Source of the DNA: Oligoflexia bacterium
GTDB lineage: Bacteria > Bdellovibrionota > UBA1018
Assembly (NCBI GenBank): GCA_903881565.1
Contig: CAIRTR010000110.1
Coordinates: 1 to 41,099, forward strand
DNA length: 41,099 bases
Direction of reading: 5' to 3'
The notes beneath the pieces are model-generated. The model was given only the letters and a program-made list of their open reading frames with translations. It did not search any database and was not told the DNA's origin. Numbering within the stretch: position 1 is the first letter of the stretch; each line of letters starts with the position of its first letter. Shown here one piece after another: positions 25,988 through 34,981 of the stretch. Made by a program: the position numbers and the translations under genes.

Positions 25988-26012
25988 GGAGGAAGAATTC
26001 CGGTAACCGGAA
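25988..26012 (+). promoter_or_regulatory. glmU ribosome site with an intervening inverted repeat
   Basis: A strong GGAGG (25988-25992) lies 20 bases before the ATG at 26013, much too far for normal initiation. The gap contains an inverted repeat at 25998-26012 (TTCCGGT, A, ACCGGAA) ending at the start codon. If it folds (5-bp stem, 5-base loop) the effective distance becomes about 5 bases. This could be a simple spacing device or a control point for glmU translation. Confidence 0.5.
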
Positions 26013-27461
26013 ATGATCATGCAAAAAAATAACAAGCCCTTAGCCGTCATGATTTTGGCAGCAGGACAGGGCAAAAGAATGCACTCGGAGCTCCCCAAGG
26101 TTTTACATGAAATTGCGGGGCAATCTCTCTTGTTTCACGTTTTAAAAGCGCTCGAAGCGGTCAGAGATCGAGTCTCTGTTGGAATCGTGGTCGGACATGG
26201 AAAAGAGGCGGTCGAAGCGGCTGTTGAAAAAAGCGGAATCTCTGCGTCATTTTCCGGCGGGATCTCCTTTATCCCTCAGAGCGAGCAAAAGGGGACAGGC
26301 CATGCCGCACGCTGTGCGATGGATTCTCCATGGGGTAAGAAGATCAGGGCACAGGGAGCTGCGGTCCTGGTGTTGCCGGGGGATCTGCCCTTGATTCCTG
26401 CCTCCTTAATAGGCGCGCTTGCTGAACCGTTTAAGGCAAAGACGGTGCTTCGTCTTTTGACCTGCGATTTTGAAAACCCATTTGGCTATGGCCGCGTTTT
26501 GCGTAAGGGAAAAAATGTTCTTCGAATTGTTGAAGAGCGGGATGCGACTCCCACCGAAAAAAGAATTCGTGAAGTGGCGGCCTCTATTTACGCCTTTGAC
26601 GCCAAGTTTTTGGCGGAGTCGTTGCCGAAGCTTACTACCAGCAATGCCCAGGGCGAATACTATCTGACGGATCTTGTTGCTCGGGCCTCAAAAATAAAAT
26701 CAGGCACTGAAATTCTAAAATGGTCCTCTGCTGAGGATCTCCGGGGTGTGAATAACCGGTATGAGCTTTCCGAGGCGGGCCGGATCTTCAATGCTCGACT
26801 GATCAGAAAATGGGCTGAGGCCGGCGTGAGTTTCCGAGATCTTGCTTCGACCTGGCTTGATTCGAGCGTCGAATTAGAAGCGGACGTCACTGTGGGCCCT
26901 GGAGTGGTGTTGCAGGGTAAGACGATTGTTCGAAAAGGGGCGACGCTCGGACCCCATGTTGTGTTAAAAGATGTTGAAGTGGGTGAAGGCGCAAACATTA
27001 AGACGGGATCCGTTGCCGAAGCGTCAAGCATCGGTCGTGGGGTCCACCTTGGGCCTTATGCCCATCTTCGTCCCGACTCGGTCGTCGGAGATGGGTCGAA
27101 GATTGGAAACTTCGTAGAACTCAAGAAAACGAAGATTGGGAACAAGACGAACGTGTCCCATCTTTCATACCTCGGGGATGCCGAGGTTGGGAATCACGTC
27201 AATATCGGGTGTGGCTTTATCACCTGTAATTTTGATGGTCGCGTCATTGAGGGGCAGCGAAAACATCGCACCCTTATAGAGGATGATGTTTTCATGGGGA
27301 GTGATTGTCAGACGGTCGCCCCGGTTCGAATTGGCAAGGGGGCTTATGTAGCCTCAGGCTCAACGATCACGCAGGATGTGGAGCCTGAGGCGCTGGCCAT
27401 TGCTCGCTCTAGACAAGTGAATAAGCTGGGATATGCTCGGAAATTGAAACCCGAAACTTAA
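26013..27461 (+). CDS. glmU: Bifunctional GlmU (GlcN-1-P acetyltransferase / GlcNAc-1-P uridyltransferase)
   Basis: A 482-residue enzyme making UDP-GlcNAc for peptidoglycan and LPS. The N-terminal pyrophosphorylase half has LAAGQGKRM...LPKVLH (15-32), VLPGDLPLI and EGEYYLTDL-like NAQGEYYLTDLV. From about 265 the left-handed beta-helix acetyltransferase begins: hexapeptide-style repeats (VTVGPGVVLQGKTIV, GPHVVLKDVEVGEGANI, HLGPYAHLRPDSVVG), then KKTKIGNKTNVSHLSYLGDA and NIGCGFITCNFDG. Either ATG 26013 or 26019 could start it; both follow an odd ribosome-site arrangement. glmS follows after 29 bases, placing consecutive pathway enzymes in one operon. Confidence 0.96.
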   Translation: MIMQKNNKPLAVMILAAGQGKRMHSELPKVLHEIAGQSLLFHVLKALEAVRDRVSVGIVVGHGKEAVEAAVEKSGISASFSGGISFIPQSEQKGTGHAARCAMDSPWGKKIRAQGAAVLVLPGDLPLIPASLIGALAEPFKAKTVLRLLTCDFENPFGYGRVLRKGKNVLRIVEERDATPTEKRIREVAASIYAFDAKFLAESLPKLTTSNAQGEYYLTDLVARASKIKSGTEILKWSSAEDLRGVNNRYELSEAGRIFNARLIRKWAEAGVSFRDLASTWLDSSVELEADVTVGPGVVLQGKTIVRKGATLGPHVVLKDVEVGEGANIKTGSVAEASSIGRGVHLGPYAHLRPDSVVGDGSKIGNFVELKKTKIGNKTNVSHLSYLGDAEVGNHVNIGCGFITCNFDGRVIEGQRKHRTLIEDDVFMGSDCQTVAPVRIGKGAYVASGSTITQDVEPEALAIARSRQVNKLGYARKLKPET

Positions 27462-27490
27462 AGCCTGGAAATAAAGAAGGAATAAATCTC

Positions 27491-29356
27491 ATGTGTGGAA
27501 TCGTCGGTTACGTCGGACATCGCCCTGCAGTCGAAATTTTATTAAAAGGCCTTAAACGTCTTGAGTACCGCGGATATGATTCGGCGGGCGTTGCTTTTTT
27601 CATGAATGGGAAAATTCAACTCAAGAAGTCCGAAGGGAAACTTGAGAACGTCGAAAAACTTCTTAACGCGAGTGAGCCTCCTTATAGTAGCGCAACCTGC
27701 GGGATCGGGCACACGCGTTGGGCTACTCACGGCAAACCCACGACCCAAAATGCCCATCCCCATCGCACGGGACACATTGTCTTGGTTCACAATGGGATTA
27801 TCGAAAACTATCAGGACCTTAAAAAAGAAATCATCACTTGGGGCAAAACGCCTCAATCAGAAACTGACAGTGAACTTTTTGGTTTCTTAGTCGAGCGAGA
27901 AGTTCAAGGTGGCGCTTCGTTTGTAGACGCGGTTCGTAAGAGTTTCACGCGGCTTGAAGGCGGCTGCAGCGTCGTCGTGATGTCTGAAAATGATCCCGGC
28001 GTCATCGTCGGCGTGAGAAACGGTTCACCGCTGGTTGCAGCCATTGATCCTCAGGGTGGGGCCGTACTGGCGAGTGATGCGCAGCCGCTTTTGGATATTA
28101 CTCAAGAAGTGTTTTTTCTCGAGCATGGAGACGTCGTAGTCGGGACCGAAAAGGGCATCGAGTTCTTTGATCTCAAAACGGGCGCTAAAGTTCAGCGCGC
28201 GATGACCAAAATCGATTGGTCAGTCGAGAAACTCGATAAACAAGGGTTTGCTCATTATATGCTCAAAGAAATTCATGAGCAGCCCACGGCACTGGTCGAT
28301 ACCCTCAACAGTATTCTGGATCGTGCGAAGACGGATCCGTTTCCGTTGGCACTTCAGCCTGCCGTGGGAATTTTGGACAAAGCCGAGCAGATCATGCTCG
28401 TGGCGTGTGGCACTTCTTGGCATGCGGCATTGCTTGGAAAATTTTGGTTAGAAAACTGGGCGCGGATTCCGACCCACGTCGAGCTTGCCAGTGAGTTTCG
28501 CTATCGTAATCCGGTCATCATGCCCGGAACGGTTGTTATTGGAGTGACTCAATCGGGTGAAACCGCAGATACCTTGGCCGTCTTGAAGCAGATGCGCGAA
28601 CTGGGAGTTCCAACCTTGGGCGTGACCAACGTTCGAAACAGTACGGTGTCCCGCGAGGCGGACGCGGTCCTTTATACCTCCGCAGGTCCGGAAATCGGTG
28701 TCGCTGCCACAAAAACGTTCTCTACCCAGATGCTCGTCATGCTGCTTGCGGCGGGTTATCTTGCTATAAAACGCTCGGCGTCGTCGAACAAAGAAGTGAC
28801 CAAGCTTTTTCATGATCTTGTAAAGCTCCCCATGCTGCTCTCGCAGAATCTTGAAGAGGGTGGAGCGTGGATGCAAGTCATTCGCAAGGCGGCTCAAAAT
28901 CTTTACAAGTCAAAGGGCTTCTTTTTTATCGGGCGAGGCTACTCGTTTCCGCTTGCGCTTGAAGGCGCCCTGAAACTCAAGGAAATCGCCTATGTCCATG
29001 CTGAAGGCTACGCCGCCGGTGAGTTGAAGCATGGGCCCATTGCCATGATCGATAACGAAATGGCGGTCATTGTTATCGCCCCTTGTGATCGTTGGCGCGA
29101 TAAGACGATTTCGAACCTCGAAGAAGTTAAAGCCCGCGGCGCGATCATTGTGGGGGTGGGTGAAGAGGGGGATGAGAAATTCAGATCCCTCTGCAATCAT
29201 TGGATTCCGCTGCCGCATGCCTCCGATCTTCACGAATCGTTGCTGCCCTTCTTGGTGGCACCTATTGTGCAGTTGCTCAGTTATGAGCTCGCGGTTCTCA
29301 AAGGGACTGATGTGGACAAACCTAGAAACCTAGCCAAGAGTGTGACGGTAGAGTGA
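27491..29356 (+). CDS. glmS: Glucosamine-6-phosphate synthase (isomerizing)
   Basis: A 621-residue enzyme that converts fructose-6-phosphate and glutamine to glucosamine-6-phosphate, the entry step of amino-sugar synthesis. It begins MCGIVGYVG, where the cysteine after the removed methionine is the glutaminase nucleophile; KRLEYRGYDSAG, HTRWATHGKP and HNGIIENYQDL are the other N-terminal amidotransferase blocks. Two SIS sugar-isomerase domains follow (ACGTSWHAALLGKFW, VTQSGETADTLAVL, FFIGRGYSFPLALEGALKL), and the protein ends PRNLAKSVTVE as in the family. An AAGAAGGA ribosome site precedes the ATG. The 29-base gap from glmU is too short for a glmS ribozyme. The stop overlaps the pcrA start. 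Confidence 0.97.
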   Translation: MCGIVGYVGHRPAVEILLKGLKRLEYRGYDSAGVAFFMNGKIQLKKSEGKLENVEKLLNASEPPYSSATCGIGHTRWATHGKPTTQNAHPHRTGHIVLVHNGIIENYQDLKKEIITWGKTPQSETDSELFGFLVEREVQGGASFVDAVRKSFTRLEGGCSVVVMSENDPGVIVGVRNGSPLVAAIDPQGGAVLASDAQPLLDITQEVFFLEHGDVVVGTEKGIEFFDLKTGAKVQRAMTKIDWSVEKLDKQGFAHYMLKEIHEQPTALVDTLNSILDRAKTDPFPLALQPAVGILDKAEQIMLVACGTSWHAALLGKFWLENWARIPTHVELASEFRYRNPVIMPGTVVIGVTQSGETADTLAVLKQMRELGVPTLGVTNVRNSTVSREADAVLYTSAGPEIGVAATKTFSTQMLVMLLAAGYLAIKRSASSNKEVTKLFHDLVKLPMLLSQNLEEGGAWMQVIRKAAQNLYKSKGFFFIGRGYSFPLALEGALKLKEIAYVHAEGYAAGELKHGPIAMIDNEMAVIVIAPCDRWRDKTISNLEEVKARGAIIVGVGEEGDEKFRSLCNHWIPLPHASDLHESLLPFLVAPIVQLLSYELAVLKGTDVDKPRNLAKSVTVE

Positions 29357-31737
29357 TGTCGTATTTTGCAGGACTAAATGAGCGTCAGCGCGAAGCGGTT
29401 TTGATCACCGAAGGTCCGCTGATGGTGTTGGCGGGCGCGGGTTCAGGTAAGACGAAGATGCTGACTTCGCGCATGGCTCATTTGATCGAGGCCCTGCGGG
29501 TGCCGCCTTGGCAGATTCTGGCGGTCACGTTTACGAACAAAGCCGCAGGCGAGATGCGCGAGCGAGTCGAGCGAGCCTTGGCGTCGGTCGGTGAGGGATC
29601 CTTGAGTATCGCGCGGCCTGAGATCGGGACTTTCCACTCGGTGTGCGTACGAATCCTAAGGCGTGAGATGGCGCATACGCCGTTTTCAAAACCGTTTGTC
29701 ATTTACGACGACTCCGATCAGCTTCGCCTACTCAAAGACGTGATGCAAAAGGTGGGGCTTGACGAGAAGAAGGTGAGTCCCAAATCTCTGCAGGGCGCCA
29801 TCAATCGCTTGAAGTGTGATGCGACGGAACCGCAAGACCTCCAGCCCGCTCCTCATGACCTTTTTGAGCGGCACTTAAAGGTCGTATACGAGCAATATCA
29901 GAAGGATCTGTTTCAGAACAACGCCTTGGATTTTGGCGAGATTCTTTGCATGACCTATCGCTTGATTCGCGACAATGCTGAGATTCGGACGAAGTATCAG
30001 CAGCGGTTTCGCTACATCCATGTTGATGAGTATCAAGACACGAACCGCGCGCAATATCAGCTCCTATCAACGCTTGCGAGCCGAAGACATGGCGGGCACG
30101 AAAACATGTGTGTGGTCGGTGATGAAGATCAGTCGATCTATCGCTGGCGCGGGGCGGATATCAGGAACATTCTAGAATTTGAAACTGATTTTCCCGGTGC
30201 AAAGACCGTGAAGCTTGAACAAAACTACCGCTCCACGCAAACGATTATCAAAGCGGCGGGTGCCGTGATTGCCAACAATACCACGCGTAAAGAAAAGACT
30301 CTTTGGACAGAAAACGAAGAAGGGCTTGCCATCGAGCATTATGATGTCCTGGATGAGCGCGCGGAGGCCGAAAGTGTCGTGGGCGAAGTGAAGCGCCTGG
30401 CGGCTCACGAAGGGTATTCGTACTCGGATTTTGCGATCTTTTATCGCACCAACGCCCAAAGCCGACAGTTTGAAGATGTGTTGAGGCGCGAGAAGATCCC
30501 CTATCAGGTTTTGGGGGGGCTCAGGTTCTATGATCGTAAGGAAATTAAGGACATTCTAGCCTATTTGAAGCTCATCATGAATCCGGCGGATTCGGTGAGT
30601 CTCAAGCGCATCATTAATGTGCCTGCGCGTGGGATCGGTAAAACAACGCTTGAGAAGCTTGATGCCCTGACCTTGTCTGAGGGTGAAGGGTTTAATTATT
30701 GGAGCGCGCTCCACAAAGCGGCCGCGACGCCAGAGTTGACCTCCGCCGGAACGGCTCGAAAATTATCGCAGTTCACGGCTATCATGGGGCGATTGATCGC
30801 AGCCCAAGAAACGCTTTCGATCACGGAGCTGTATCACCGCATTTTGGATGAAACGAGCTACGTTCAGGACCTGCGCCAAGAAGGCACCGAAGAGTCGCTC
30901 TCGCGCATCGAAAACTTAGAAGAGTTTGATACGCTTTTACAGGAATTCGAAGAAGATGCACTTCGCGGACTCTCAGAAGCCGAGACGCAACAGAGACAGC
31001 GTGAGCTTTTGCCCTTGTTCCTGGAGCAATCCACCCTCGTTTCAGATGTGGACTCACTGGACGGTAATGCGTCCACGGTAAAAATGATGACACTGCATTC
31101 CTCCAAGGGCCTCGAATACCCCGTGGTCTTTATGGCGGGTATGGAAGAAGGTCTTTTTCCTTCTCAACGTGAATGGGAAGAGCAAGATCCGATGGAGATG
31201 GAAGAGGAGCGCAGGCTTTGCTACGTGGGGATGACTCGCGCGCGCAAGTTGCTCTTTATGTTGAGTGCGCAGGCCAGACGAATCTGGGGAAACACGGTTT
31301 TTCAGGAAAAATCGAGATTTTTGTCAGAGATCCCTGAGGAGTTTATTCATTCGCGGTCTCCTCGAGTGGAGCACGGCAGTTCTTACCGCGCGCCTGCAAA
31401 GGCGGGTTATTCAGGTAATGCGGGGTATTCGGGCAATTCGGGTCAGTCGACTTATGCGCAAAACCCTGCGTTTTCGCCCTCGCGTTCTGAGGAACGTCAA
31501 CAGGCTCATACGCCGCCTCATTCTCCTGGGCGGCCCAATCTGACGCTTGTTAAGTCAGGTCCTTCCTCCAACGAAATGGTCGGGCAACGCTTGGCGCATC
31601 CCGATTACGGTCCGGGCACGGTGGTCGGAGTCGAAGATTCGGGCGAAAATCAAAAAGTTACGGTAGAGTTTGGAGGCAAGCAGAAGCGCAAGTTCCTGCT
31701 TCGCTATGTTTCGCAGTACCTGGGGCTTGTTTGGTAA
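29356..31737 (+). CDS. pcrA: ATP-dependent DNA helicase PcrA/UvrD (second of two)
   Basis: A 793-residue SF1A 3'-5' helicase with a full motif set: LAGAGSGKT (25-33), FTNKAAGEMRERV, VDEYQDTN (223-230), DEDQSIYRWRGAD, QNYRSTQT, LHSSKGLEYPVVF and EERRLCYVGMTRA. After the core comes a low-complexity linker rich in Gly, Tyr, Ser and Asn with AGYSGN-type repeats (about 680-745), then the PcrA C-terminal tudor-like domain (VGQRLAHPDYGPGTVVGV to the end), which binds RNA polymerase in PcrA. I chose the ATG at 29356, which shares one base with the glmS stop (TGATG), over a GTG one codon earlier. Likely roles are repair and removal of stalled polymerase or recombinase. Confidence 0.95.
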   Translation: MSYFAGLNERQREAVLITEGPLMVLAGAGSGKTKMLTSRMAHLIEALRVPPWQILAVTFTNKAAGEMRERVERALASVGEGSLSIARPEIGTFHSVCVRILRREMAHTPFSKPFVIYDDSDQLRLLKDVMQKVGLDEKKVSPKSLQGAINRLKCDATEPQDLQPAPHDLFERHLKVVYEQYQKDLFQNNALDFGEILCMTYRLIRDNAEIRTKYQQRFRYIHVDEYQDTNRAQYQLLSTLASRRHGGHENMCVVGDEDQSIYRWRGADIRNILEFETDFPGAKTVKLEQNYRSTQTIIKAAGAVIANNTTRKEKTLWTENEEGLAIEHYDVLDERAEAESVVGEVKRLAAHEGYSYSDFAIFYRTNAQSRQFEDVLRREKIPYQVLGGLRFYDRKEIKDILAYLKLIMNPADSVSLKRIINVPARGIGKTTLEKLDALTLSEGEGFNYWSALHKAAATPELTSAGTARKLSQFTAIMGRLIAAQETLSITELYHRILDETSYVQDLRQEGTEESLSRIENLEEFDTLLQEFEEDALRGLSEAETQQRQRELLPLFLEQSTLVSDVDSLDGNASTVKMMTLHSSKGLEYPVVFMAGMEEGLFPSQREWEEQDPMEMEEERRLCYVGMTRARKLLFMLSAQARRIWGNTVFQEKSRFLSEIPEEFIHSRSPRVEHGSSYRAPAKAGYSGNAGYSGNSGQSTYAQNPAFSPSRSEERQQAHTPPHSPGRPNLTLVKSGPSSNEMVGQRLAHPDYGPGTVVGVEDSGENQKVTVEFGGKQKRKFLLRYVSQYLGLVW

Positions 31738-31749
31738 GAAGGGGATCAT

Positions 31750-32055
31750 ATGGACATGAATGCAATTTCACGCTCCGTTGCCAAGCTTGCGCGACTGGAG
31801 CTGAGTGAAGAAGAAGTCACGACCTTCTCTGATCAGCTCAAACAAGTGCTGACTTATATCGATCAACTCCAAAGTGTTCCTGAGAGTAGTTTAGGCGCGC
31901 CCCTTTATCATCCGCTGGAGCTTCCCACTTTGTTGCGCGAAGATCAGGCGAAGACGCCGCAATTGGATTCAGAAGGACGTCCCTCGATGCTATCAGCGGC
32001 CTCGCAAACGGATGGACTCATTGGGACTGCATATAAGGTTCCTCCGATTTTATGA
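31750..32055 (+). CDS. gatC: Asp-tRNA(Asn)/Glu-tRNA(Gln) amidotransferase subunit C
   Basis: A 101-residue GatC. The N-terminal helices VAKLARLELSEEEVTTFS and LKQVLTYIDQLQSV and the later LREDQAKT are family hallmarks. GatC wraps between GatA and GatB and stabilises the complex. Its last four bases (ATGA) are the start of gatA, so the two are translationally coupled. It lies 12 bases after pcrA, preceded by a GAAGGGG ribosome site. Confidence 0.95.
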   Translation: MDMNAISRSVAKLARLELSEEEVTTFSDQLKQVLTYIDQLQSVPESSLGAPLYHPLELPTLLREDQAKTPQLDSEGRPSMLSAASQTDGLIGTAYKVPPIL

Positions 32056-33503
32056 AAAAGATTCAATCGATTGCAGAAGTTCATGACGGCTTTGATAACA
32101 AAGCATTTACTCCGCTCGAGTTGGCGCAAGAGTATTTGGGGCGAATTCACGCAAGTCAGCTTAATGCGTTTTTGACCGTGTCTGAGGAAAAGGCTATTTT
32201 TCAGGCCAAAAAAGCGACAGCTGAACTCATGAAGTGGGGACGCGTTCCTCGTGAGGCGCAGCCGCTTTTTGGAATTCCTTTTGGGTTAAAAGACAATCTG
32301 GTGACCCAGGGTCTTCGTACGACTTGTGGATCGCGAATTTTGGAGAATTATGTTCCGCCTTATTCTGCGACCGTCGTGGAACGAGTCGAGAAGGCGGGCG
32401 CAGTGATTTTGGGTAAGCTCAATATGGATGAGTTTGCCATGGGAAGTTCAAACGAGAATTCTGCTTTTGGTCCTGTTCAGCACCCCACGCATCCCGGCTA
32501 TGTTCCTGGGGGTTCAAGCGGAGGTTCCGCAAGTGCGGTTGCGGCAGGACTTTGTGTTGCGGCTTTGGGCTCTGATACCGGAGGCTCAATTCGCTTGCCG
32601 GCTTCGTTTTGCGGGGTCACGGGCGTTAAGCCAACTTACGGGCGCGTGAGTCGTTACGGTTTAGTGGCCTTTGCTTCGTCGCTGGATCAGATTGGGCCTT
32701 TGACGAATTCAGTGAGAGATTCGGCCACGGTACTGGATGTGATCTCGGGCGCTGATCCGATGGATTCGACGAGTATTCAGGGGGTGTCTGAGAAATATGT
32801 GGCGGGGCTTTCCGCGCCCATGGATTGGTCAAAGGTTCGAATCGGAATTCCAAAAGAATATTTTGTTTCCGGCGTGCAGGCCGAAGTTGCTGCTTCTATG
32901 CAGGATGCGATCAAGTGGTTTGAAAAGCAGGGCGCACAGTGCGTGTCGGTCACACTGCCTCATACCTCCTATGCGGTGTCGGTTTATTATGTTGTGGCGG
33001 TGAGTGAGGCTTCAAGCAATTTGGCACGTTTTGATGGCGTGCGCTTTGGGGTGCGGCCAGAGGGGCTTTCAAGTTCTCAAGGCGATCTCTTGAGTTTTTA
33101 TAAACAGGTACGCACGCGTTTTGGTGACGAAGTAAAACGTCGGATTTTGTTGGGCACGTTTGCGCTCTCCAGTGGCTATTCGGATCAGTATTACCAGAAG
33201 GCTTGTCAGGTGCGGCGTTTGATTCAGCAAGACTTTACCGCCGCTTTTGAAAAGGTCGATTTTATTTTAGGCCCTGTCGCACCGACCACGGCCTTTAAGT
33301 TGGGTGAAAAGTCTCAAGACCCGCTGCAAATGTATCTCAACGATATTTTCACGATCCCGGCGAACTTGGCGGGGCTCCCAGCCCTGAGTGTGCCGTGTGG
33401 TAAGGACTCTGCAGGATTGCCCATTGGGCTGCACTTAGCAGGTCGACTCTATTCGGATTCGGAGCTTATCCGGATCGCAGATGCATTCGAAAGGAGGGCC
33501 TAG
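32052..33503 (+). CDS. gatA: Asp/Glu-tRNA amidotransferase subunit A
   Basis: A 483-residue amidase-signature enzyme that releases ammonia from glutamine for GatB. The Ser-cisSer-Lys triad is in place: K80 in [11 protein letters not shown]155 in [11 protein letters not shown] and S179 in [15 protein letters not shown]. The glycine/serine-rich signature and the C-terminal [12 protein letters not shown] and GLHLAGR blocks are typical. With GatB and GatC it converts misacylated Glu-tRNA(Gln) and Asp-tRNA(Asn), so this organism probably lacks GlnRS or AsnRS, or both. gatB begins three bases after its stop and its ribosome site lies inside the end of gatA. Confidence 0.96.
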   Translation: MKKIQSIAEVHDGFDNKAFTPLELAQEYLGRIHASQLNAFLTVSEEKAIFQAKKATAELMKWGRVPREAQPLFGIPFGLKDNLVTQGLRTTCGSRILENYVPPYSATVVERVEKAGAVILGKLNMDEFAMGSSNENSAFGPVQHPTHPGYVPGGSSGGSASAVAAGLCVAALGSDTGGSIRLPASFCGVTGVKPTYGRVSRYGLVAFASSLDQIGPLTNSVRDSATVLDVISGADPMDSTSIQGVSEKYVAGLSAPMDWSKVRIGIPKEYFVSGVQAEVAASMQDAIKWFEKQGAQCVSVTLPHTSYAVSVYYVVAVSEASSNLARFDGVRFGVRPEGLSSSQGDLLSFYKQVRTRFGDEVKRRILLGTFALSSGYSDQYYQKACQVRRLIQQDFTAAFEKVDFILGPVAPTTAFKLGEKSQDPLQMYLNDIFTIPANLAGLPALSVPCGKDSAGLPIGLHLAGRLYSDSELIRIADAFERRA

Positions 33504-33506
33504 GCC

Positions 33507-34973
33507 ATGCAATCAGAATTTGAAGCTGTGATTGGTTTAGAAGTGCACTGCCAGCTCTCTACGCGGAGCAAGATTTTTTGCGCTTGCCCCGCTCGAATGA
33601 CTGAGGGGCAATCAGTGGCCGATATCACGCCCAATCTAAATACGTGTCCCGTGTGCACAGGTCAACCTGGCGCGCTCCCGGTCTTAAATAAAAAGGTTGT
33701 CGAGTACGCCGTTCTTGCGGGGTTAGCGACCCATTGTGAGATCCAGATGCACAGCGTGTTTTCGCGTAAGAACTATTTTTACCCTGACTTGCCTAAGGGC
33801 TATCAGATTTCGCAATATGATTTACCGGTGTGCGGAAAAGGTTGGCTTGAAATTCCAGGAGGCTCTGCGCCTAAGCGCATTGGCATCACTCGGATTCATC
33901 TTGAAGAGGATGCCGGCAAAAATGTTCACGAAGTGGGATATTCGGCCGTTAATTTAAATCGCGCAGGCGTTCCGCTAATCGAGATTGTGAGTGAGCCCGA
34001 GATGTTTTCCGCCGAGGAAGCTGGGGCATATTTGCGGACACTTCATTCTCTGGTCGTGACGCTCGGGATTTGTGACGGGAACATGCAAGAAGGTAATTTT
34101 CGCTGTGACGCCAATGTGAGTGTGCGCAAGCGAGGCGCCACGGCCCTGGGAACGCGGGCCGAGATCAAGAATGTGAACTCGTTTCGTTTTATTGAAAAAG
34201 CCATTGAGTATGAGATTCAGCGCCAAATTCAAGTCGTTGTTTCTGGGGGACAAGTTGTTCAAGAAACGCGCGGGTATGATTCGGATAAGAATGTGACTCT
34301 CTCGCAGCGAAGCAAAGAAGAAGCGCATGATTATCGATACTTTCCGGATCCTGATTTGTTGCCGTTAAGGCTCACGCCAGAGTGGGTGGAGAAGTTAAGG
34401 GGAGCGTTGCCGGAGCTTCCGGATCAAAAGCGGGCGCGCTATAGCGAACAGTATAAACTGTCTTCACAAGATGCAGGGACGTTGAGCAATTCAAAATCCC
34501 TGTCTGATTTTTTCGAGAGGACGATTGCATTGTTTCCGGCTGGCGATCTAAGTGCGCCTGCCAAGGCGATTGTGAATTTTCTGACGGGAGAGCTGACGCG
34601 GCTTTCGTCAGAGGCTTCAGTGGAACTTGCGCAGAGCAAAGTAACGCCTCGCCATTTGGCGGATTTGGTACAGGTGTCACTCTCGGGAGTGATTTCGAGC
34701 TCTGGGGCGAAGCAGGTTTTGATTTCGGTATGGAATTCAGGTGCGCCGGTTGATTCGGTCATTGAAAAAGAAGGCCTCAAGCAAGTGAGTGATGTGGGCG
34801 CTCTTGAACCGATTGTTCAGAAGATCATCGATAGCAATCCAAGCCAAGCAGCAGAGCTCAAAGCGGGTAAAGAGAAGCTCATGAGCTTTTTCGTGGGGCA
34901 GGCGATGAAGGCCTCAGGCGGAAAAGCCAACCCCGCGTTAGTTTCTCAGATCGTTAAAAAGTTACTCGCGTAG
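33507..34973 (+). CDS. gatB: Asp/Glu-tRNA amidotransferase subunit B
   Basis: A 488-residue GatB, the kinase/transamidase subunit that activates the misacylated tRNA with ATP. It starts FEAVIGLEVHCQLSTRSKIFC with four zinc-type cysteines (25-27 region, C47-P-V-C50 in NTCPVCTGQPGALP), then the catalytic cradle NYFYPDLPKGYQISQYD, LEEDAGK, NLNRAGVPLIEIVSEP and EIKNVNSFRFIEKAIEYEI. The tail has the YqeY-like helical domain. An AAAGGAGG ribosome site lies just upstream. The AsmA-like gene follows after eight bases with AGGAG overlapping the gatB stop. Confidence 0.96.
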   Translation: MQSEFEAVIGLEVHCQLSTRSKIFCACPARMTEGQSVADITPNLNTCPVCTGQPGALPVLNKKVVEYAVLAGLATHCEIQMHSVFSRKNYFYPDLPKGYQISQYDLPVCGKGWLEIPGGSAPKRIGITRIHLEEDAGKNVHEVGYSAVNLNRAGVPLIEIVSEPEMFSAEEAGAYLRTLHSLVVTLGICDGNMQEGNFRCDANVSVRKRGATALGTRAEIKNVNSFRFIEKAIEYEIQRQIQVVVSGGQVVQETRGYDSDKNVTLSQRSKEEAHDYRYFPDPDLLPLRLTPEWVEKLRGALPELPDQKRARYSEQYKLSSQDAGTLSNSKSLSDFFERTIALFPAGDLSAPAKAIVNFLTGELTRLSSEASVELAQSKVTPRHLADLVQVSLSGVISSSGAKQVLISVWNSGAPVDSVIEKEGLKQVSDVGALEPIVQKIIDSNPSQAAELKAGKEKLMSFFVGQAMKASGGKANPALVSQIVKKLLA

Positions 34974-34981
34974 GAGCGTTT

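Noticed and set aside
27462-27490. glmS ribozyme/riboswitch
   Set aside because: Only 29 bases separate glmU and glmS, too few for the ribozyme.
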